DNA of 64,000 bases, from the NCBI RefSeq assembly GCF_029760895.1, contig NZ_CP121679.1:4446001-4510000 (forward strand). Reading direction: 5' to 3'. The translations under genes were made by a program, and so were the position numbers. Position 1 is the stretch's first letter. Every line of letters starts with the position of its first letter. A model generated the notes under the pieces. That model worked only from the letters and a program-made list of their open reading frames with translations, made no database searches and was not told where the DNA came from. This DNA is from Ancylobacter sp. WKF20. Lineage in GTDB: Bacteria; Pseudomonadota; Alphaproteobacteria; Rhizobiales; Xanthobacteraceae. Shown piece by piece: positions 62,393 through 64,000 of the stretch.

Positions 62393-62763
62393 GGTCATCC
62401 CCGGACCTGACCCGGGGATCCACGACGTAGCTGGGCGGATAGGTCGGCTGAGCGTATGGCGCTTCGCGAGTCTCTCCTGGGCCCCGGATCATCATTGCGC
62501 TGCGCGCAACTCGTCCGGGGAACGGATGAGGGCGGTGGCACGAGGTAGGCCCTCGTCGCGCGCGCCCGCCCGCTCGTGTCCCGGCCCAGCGACGGCGAAG
62601 CCGGAGCGCCGAGCCGGGACCCAGCGCCGGACTCTTTGGCAACCCCCGATACCCTTCCCAACCCATAGACCGTCATCCCCGGGCCTGACCCGGGGATCCA
62701 CGCCTTCCCTCCCGCCCTCGTGTCCAAAAGTCGTGGATGGCCGGGCCAAGCCCGGCCATGACG
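62393..62763. repeat. Cluster of palindromic repeats (types A/B and fragments)
   Basis: In the 629-base gap after murA: a half type-B element at about 62393-62430, a CCCCGGA...TCCGGGG inverted pair (62482-62520), GTCCCGGC...GCCGGGAC (62578-62620), and a full type-B element (62671-62763: CGTCATCCCCGGGCC to GGCCGGGCCAAGCCCGGCC). Nothing else is seen in the gap. Confidence 0.75.
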
Positions 62764-62966
62764 GCGTGACACTGGCGGACTCCCCACTCCCGCACTCCTC
62801 ACTCCCTCCGCCCCAAGCCCTCCGCCCCAACACACCCTCCCACCCCTTGCCAGCCGGCGCTTCCAACGCCATCTGCCGCTCACAGGTTGCGGCGCGGGAC
62901 GCCGCGTGTGATGGCGGGGACGCGGCTTGCGGGCGCGCTCCGACCGACGTGGCGGAGACGAAGATC

Positions 62967-63446
62967 ATGGCCGGACTGAAACTGATCGCGCTGGACGCGG
63001 AAGACCTTGCCGTTCTCTCGGTGCATATGCAGGACGCGGTGGTGAGCATCGGCGAGATGACCTATCTGCCGAAGGAGCGCCGCTTCGTCATGCTCGCCAA
63101 TCGCTTCGACTGGGAGAAGGCCATCCAGGCCGAGGCGATGGCCGATCCCGAGGCGCCCCTCGGCGTCGCGGCGCGGGCGGCGCCCTGCGTGCGGCGCCGC
63201 TCCGGGCTGCGCGTCGAACGGGTGCTGGCGGCGCGGCTGCGCGGCATCGACCTGAAGAACAAGCAGGCCGTGCTCAACCTTCTCGCCATGAAGTTCGAGG
63301 AAAACGCGGCGCCCTCCGGCACGGTGAGCTTCCTGTTCTCCGGCGGCGGCGAGGTGCAGCTCGATGTCGAGTGCATGGAAGCCGGCCTTGAGGATCTCGG
63401 GCCCGCCTGGGACGCCGCCGGCACCCCCTGCCACGACGTCGAGTGA
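62967..63446 (+). CDS. DUF2948 family protein
   Basis: 159 residues. The conserved start KLIALDAEDLAVLSVHMQDAV, the PKERRFVMLANRFDWE strand and FLFSGGGEVQLDVEC near the end are DUF2948 hallmarks. The family is almost confined to Alphaproteobacteria, always near murA/hisD, and has no known function. ATG 62967 starts at the conserved N-terminus; the frame runs open upstream through the repeat region. Cytoplasmic. Confidence 0.85.
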   Translation: MAGLKLIALDAEDLAVLSVHMQDAVVSIGEMTYLPKERRFVMLANRFDWEKAIQAEAMADPEAPLGVAARAAPCVRRRSGLRVERVLAARLRGIDLKNKQAVLNLLAMKFEENAAPSGTVSFLFSGGGEVQLDVECMEAGLEDLGPAWDAAGTPCHDVE

Positions 63447-63675
63447 GGGGACGTGGAATGAGGCCCGCGCCCGGCGGGTCGGGACGCCCTCCCCGGGGCC
63501 TTGGCGCGACGCCGCGCGAACCCGCTGAGGCGTCTGCGCGCAATCGTCCCTCGCAGGCCCCTTGTCTTATGACGGCGCGGTTGCGATAGGACGGGCTGGC
63601 CCGCATGCGTGCCCGCCTCATGGCAGGTGCCGCGCCGGGTCGCGCTTCCGTTGATCGCGTCCCGCAGGTGCCGTC

Positions 63676-64000
63676 ATGCCGCTTCGCCTCTCCACCGCCG
63701 CCCCGGATTTCGCCGAGCGCTTCCAGGCCTTTCTCGGCACCAAGCGGGAGGTGTCGCAGGATGTCGCCGACGCGGTGGCCCGCATCATCAACGAGGTGCG
63801 CGCGCGCGGCGACGCGGCGCTGATCGATTTTTCCCGCCAGTTCGACCGGGTGGACCTCGCCACAATCGGCATCCGCGTGACGGAAGCCGAGATCGACGCG
63901 GCGGTGGCGGCGGCCGATCCGGCGACGCGCGAGGCGCTGGCTTTCGCCCATGAGCGCATCCGCTCCCACCATGCCCGCCAGTTGCCCGCCAGCGGGCGCT
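63676..64000 (+). CDS. hisD: Histidinol dehydrogenase, 5' part (runs off the window)
   Basis: First 108 codons. LRLSTAAPDFAERFQAFL, the VSQDVADAVARIINEVRARGDAAL helix and the FDRVDL segment are typical of HisD N-termini. It would catalyse the last two steps of histidine synthesis (histidinol to histidine, NAD, Zn). The Zn/active-site region lies beyond the window. It follows DUF2948 as in other Hyphomicrobiales. Confidence 0.88.
   Translation, partial: MPLRLSTAAPDFAERFQAFLGTKREVSQDVADAVARIINEVRARGDAALIDFSRQFDRVDLATIGIRVTEAEIDAAVAAADPATREALAFAHERIRSHHARQLPASGR

Overview
The window is high-GC DNA from an alphaproteobacterium, most likely a member of the Hyphomicrobiales (Rhizobiales; Xanthobacteraceae-like is my guess). 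The grounds are an ALAS-type hemA, a soluble heme-PAS FixL with FixJ and FixK, the order murA - DUF2948 - hisD, an EIIA-HPr-EI fructose PTS fusion, and many ABC, TRAP and TTT transporters. No rRNA, CRISPR array, prophage or insertion sequence was seen. There is one tRNA (Thr, GGT).

Left part (1-18.7 kb), polyol and sugar uptake. The window opens in the end of a glycerol-type ABC operon (permease tail, DUF2160 protein, GlpV-like binding protein). Convergent to it runs a six-gene minus-strand unit: RbsC/RbsA/RbsB-type ABC transporter, then dhaK and dhaL. Divergent from that unit is a LacI regulator followed by an Asp/Glu-racemase-like protein and an aldo/keto reductase. A shared TTTAGTAAA motif lies in front of both arms. 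A second LacI protein (FruR-like) is divergent from fruB-fruK-fruA, with an operator over the probable promoter.

Middle (18.7-34.5 kb), a sugar-acid catabolic island. Two GntR/FadR regulators bracket a COG4091 (homoserine-dehydrogenase-like/SAF) protein. A long plus-strand operon follows: tctC-tctB-tctA (TTT transporter), PdxA2-type dehydrogenase, rhamnonate-dehydratase-like enolase, TRAP binding protein, cyclase-family hydrolase, TRAP small and large permeases, 2-oxoglutarate-semialdehyde dehydrogenase, DenD-like dehydrogenase, and 2-keto-3-deoxy-L-arabonate-dehydratase-like protein. Three of these make a Weimberg-type route (sugar acid to 2-keto-3-deoxy acid to 2-oxoglutarate semialdehyde to 2-oxoglutarate). 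A strong operator-like palindrome overlaps the promoter.

Right-centre (34.5-44.3 kb): a lipoprotein, small ORFs, an aminotransferase, then the oxygen-sensing block fixL-fixJ-receiver-fixK, hemN, an AbrB-family membrane protein and hemA. FNR/FixK-like boxes lie at fixK and at hemN.

The clearest system (44.3-47.2 kb) is a guanidine module: a guanidine-I (ykkC) riboswitch on the minus strand leads into a Ni-type guanidine hydrolase of the ureohydrolase superfamily. It is followed by a histidine-rich small protein and preceded by a HupE/UreJ nickel permease. Next to it (47.3-51 kb) is a compact URC uracil-degradation locus: upp divergent from URC1 (GTP-cyclohydrolase-II-like) and URC4 (DUF1688).

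Right end (51-64 kb): an orphan TctC protein, a four-gene polyamine/opine-type ABC transporter, a soluble PAS-PAS chemoreceptor, small proteins, tRNA-Thr, murA, DUF2948 and the start of hisD. Extragenic palindromic repeats of about 90-120 bp are scattered only from about 44.9 to 62.8 kb, including between genes of the ABC operon.
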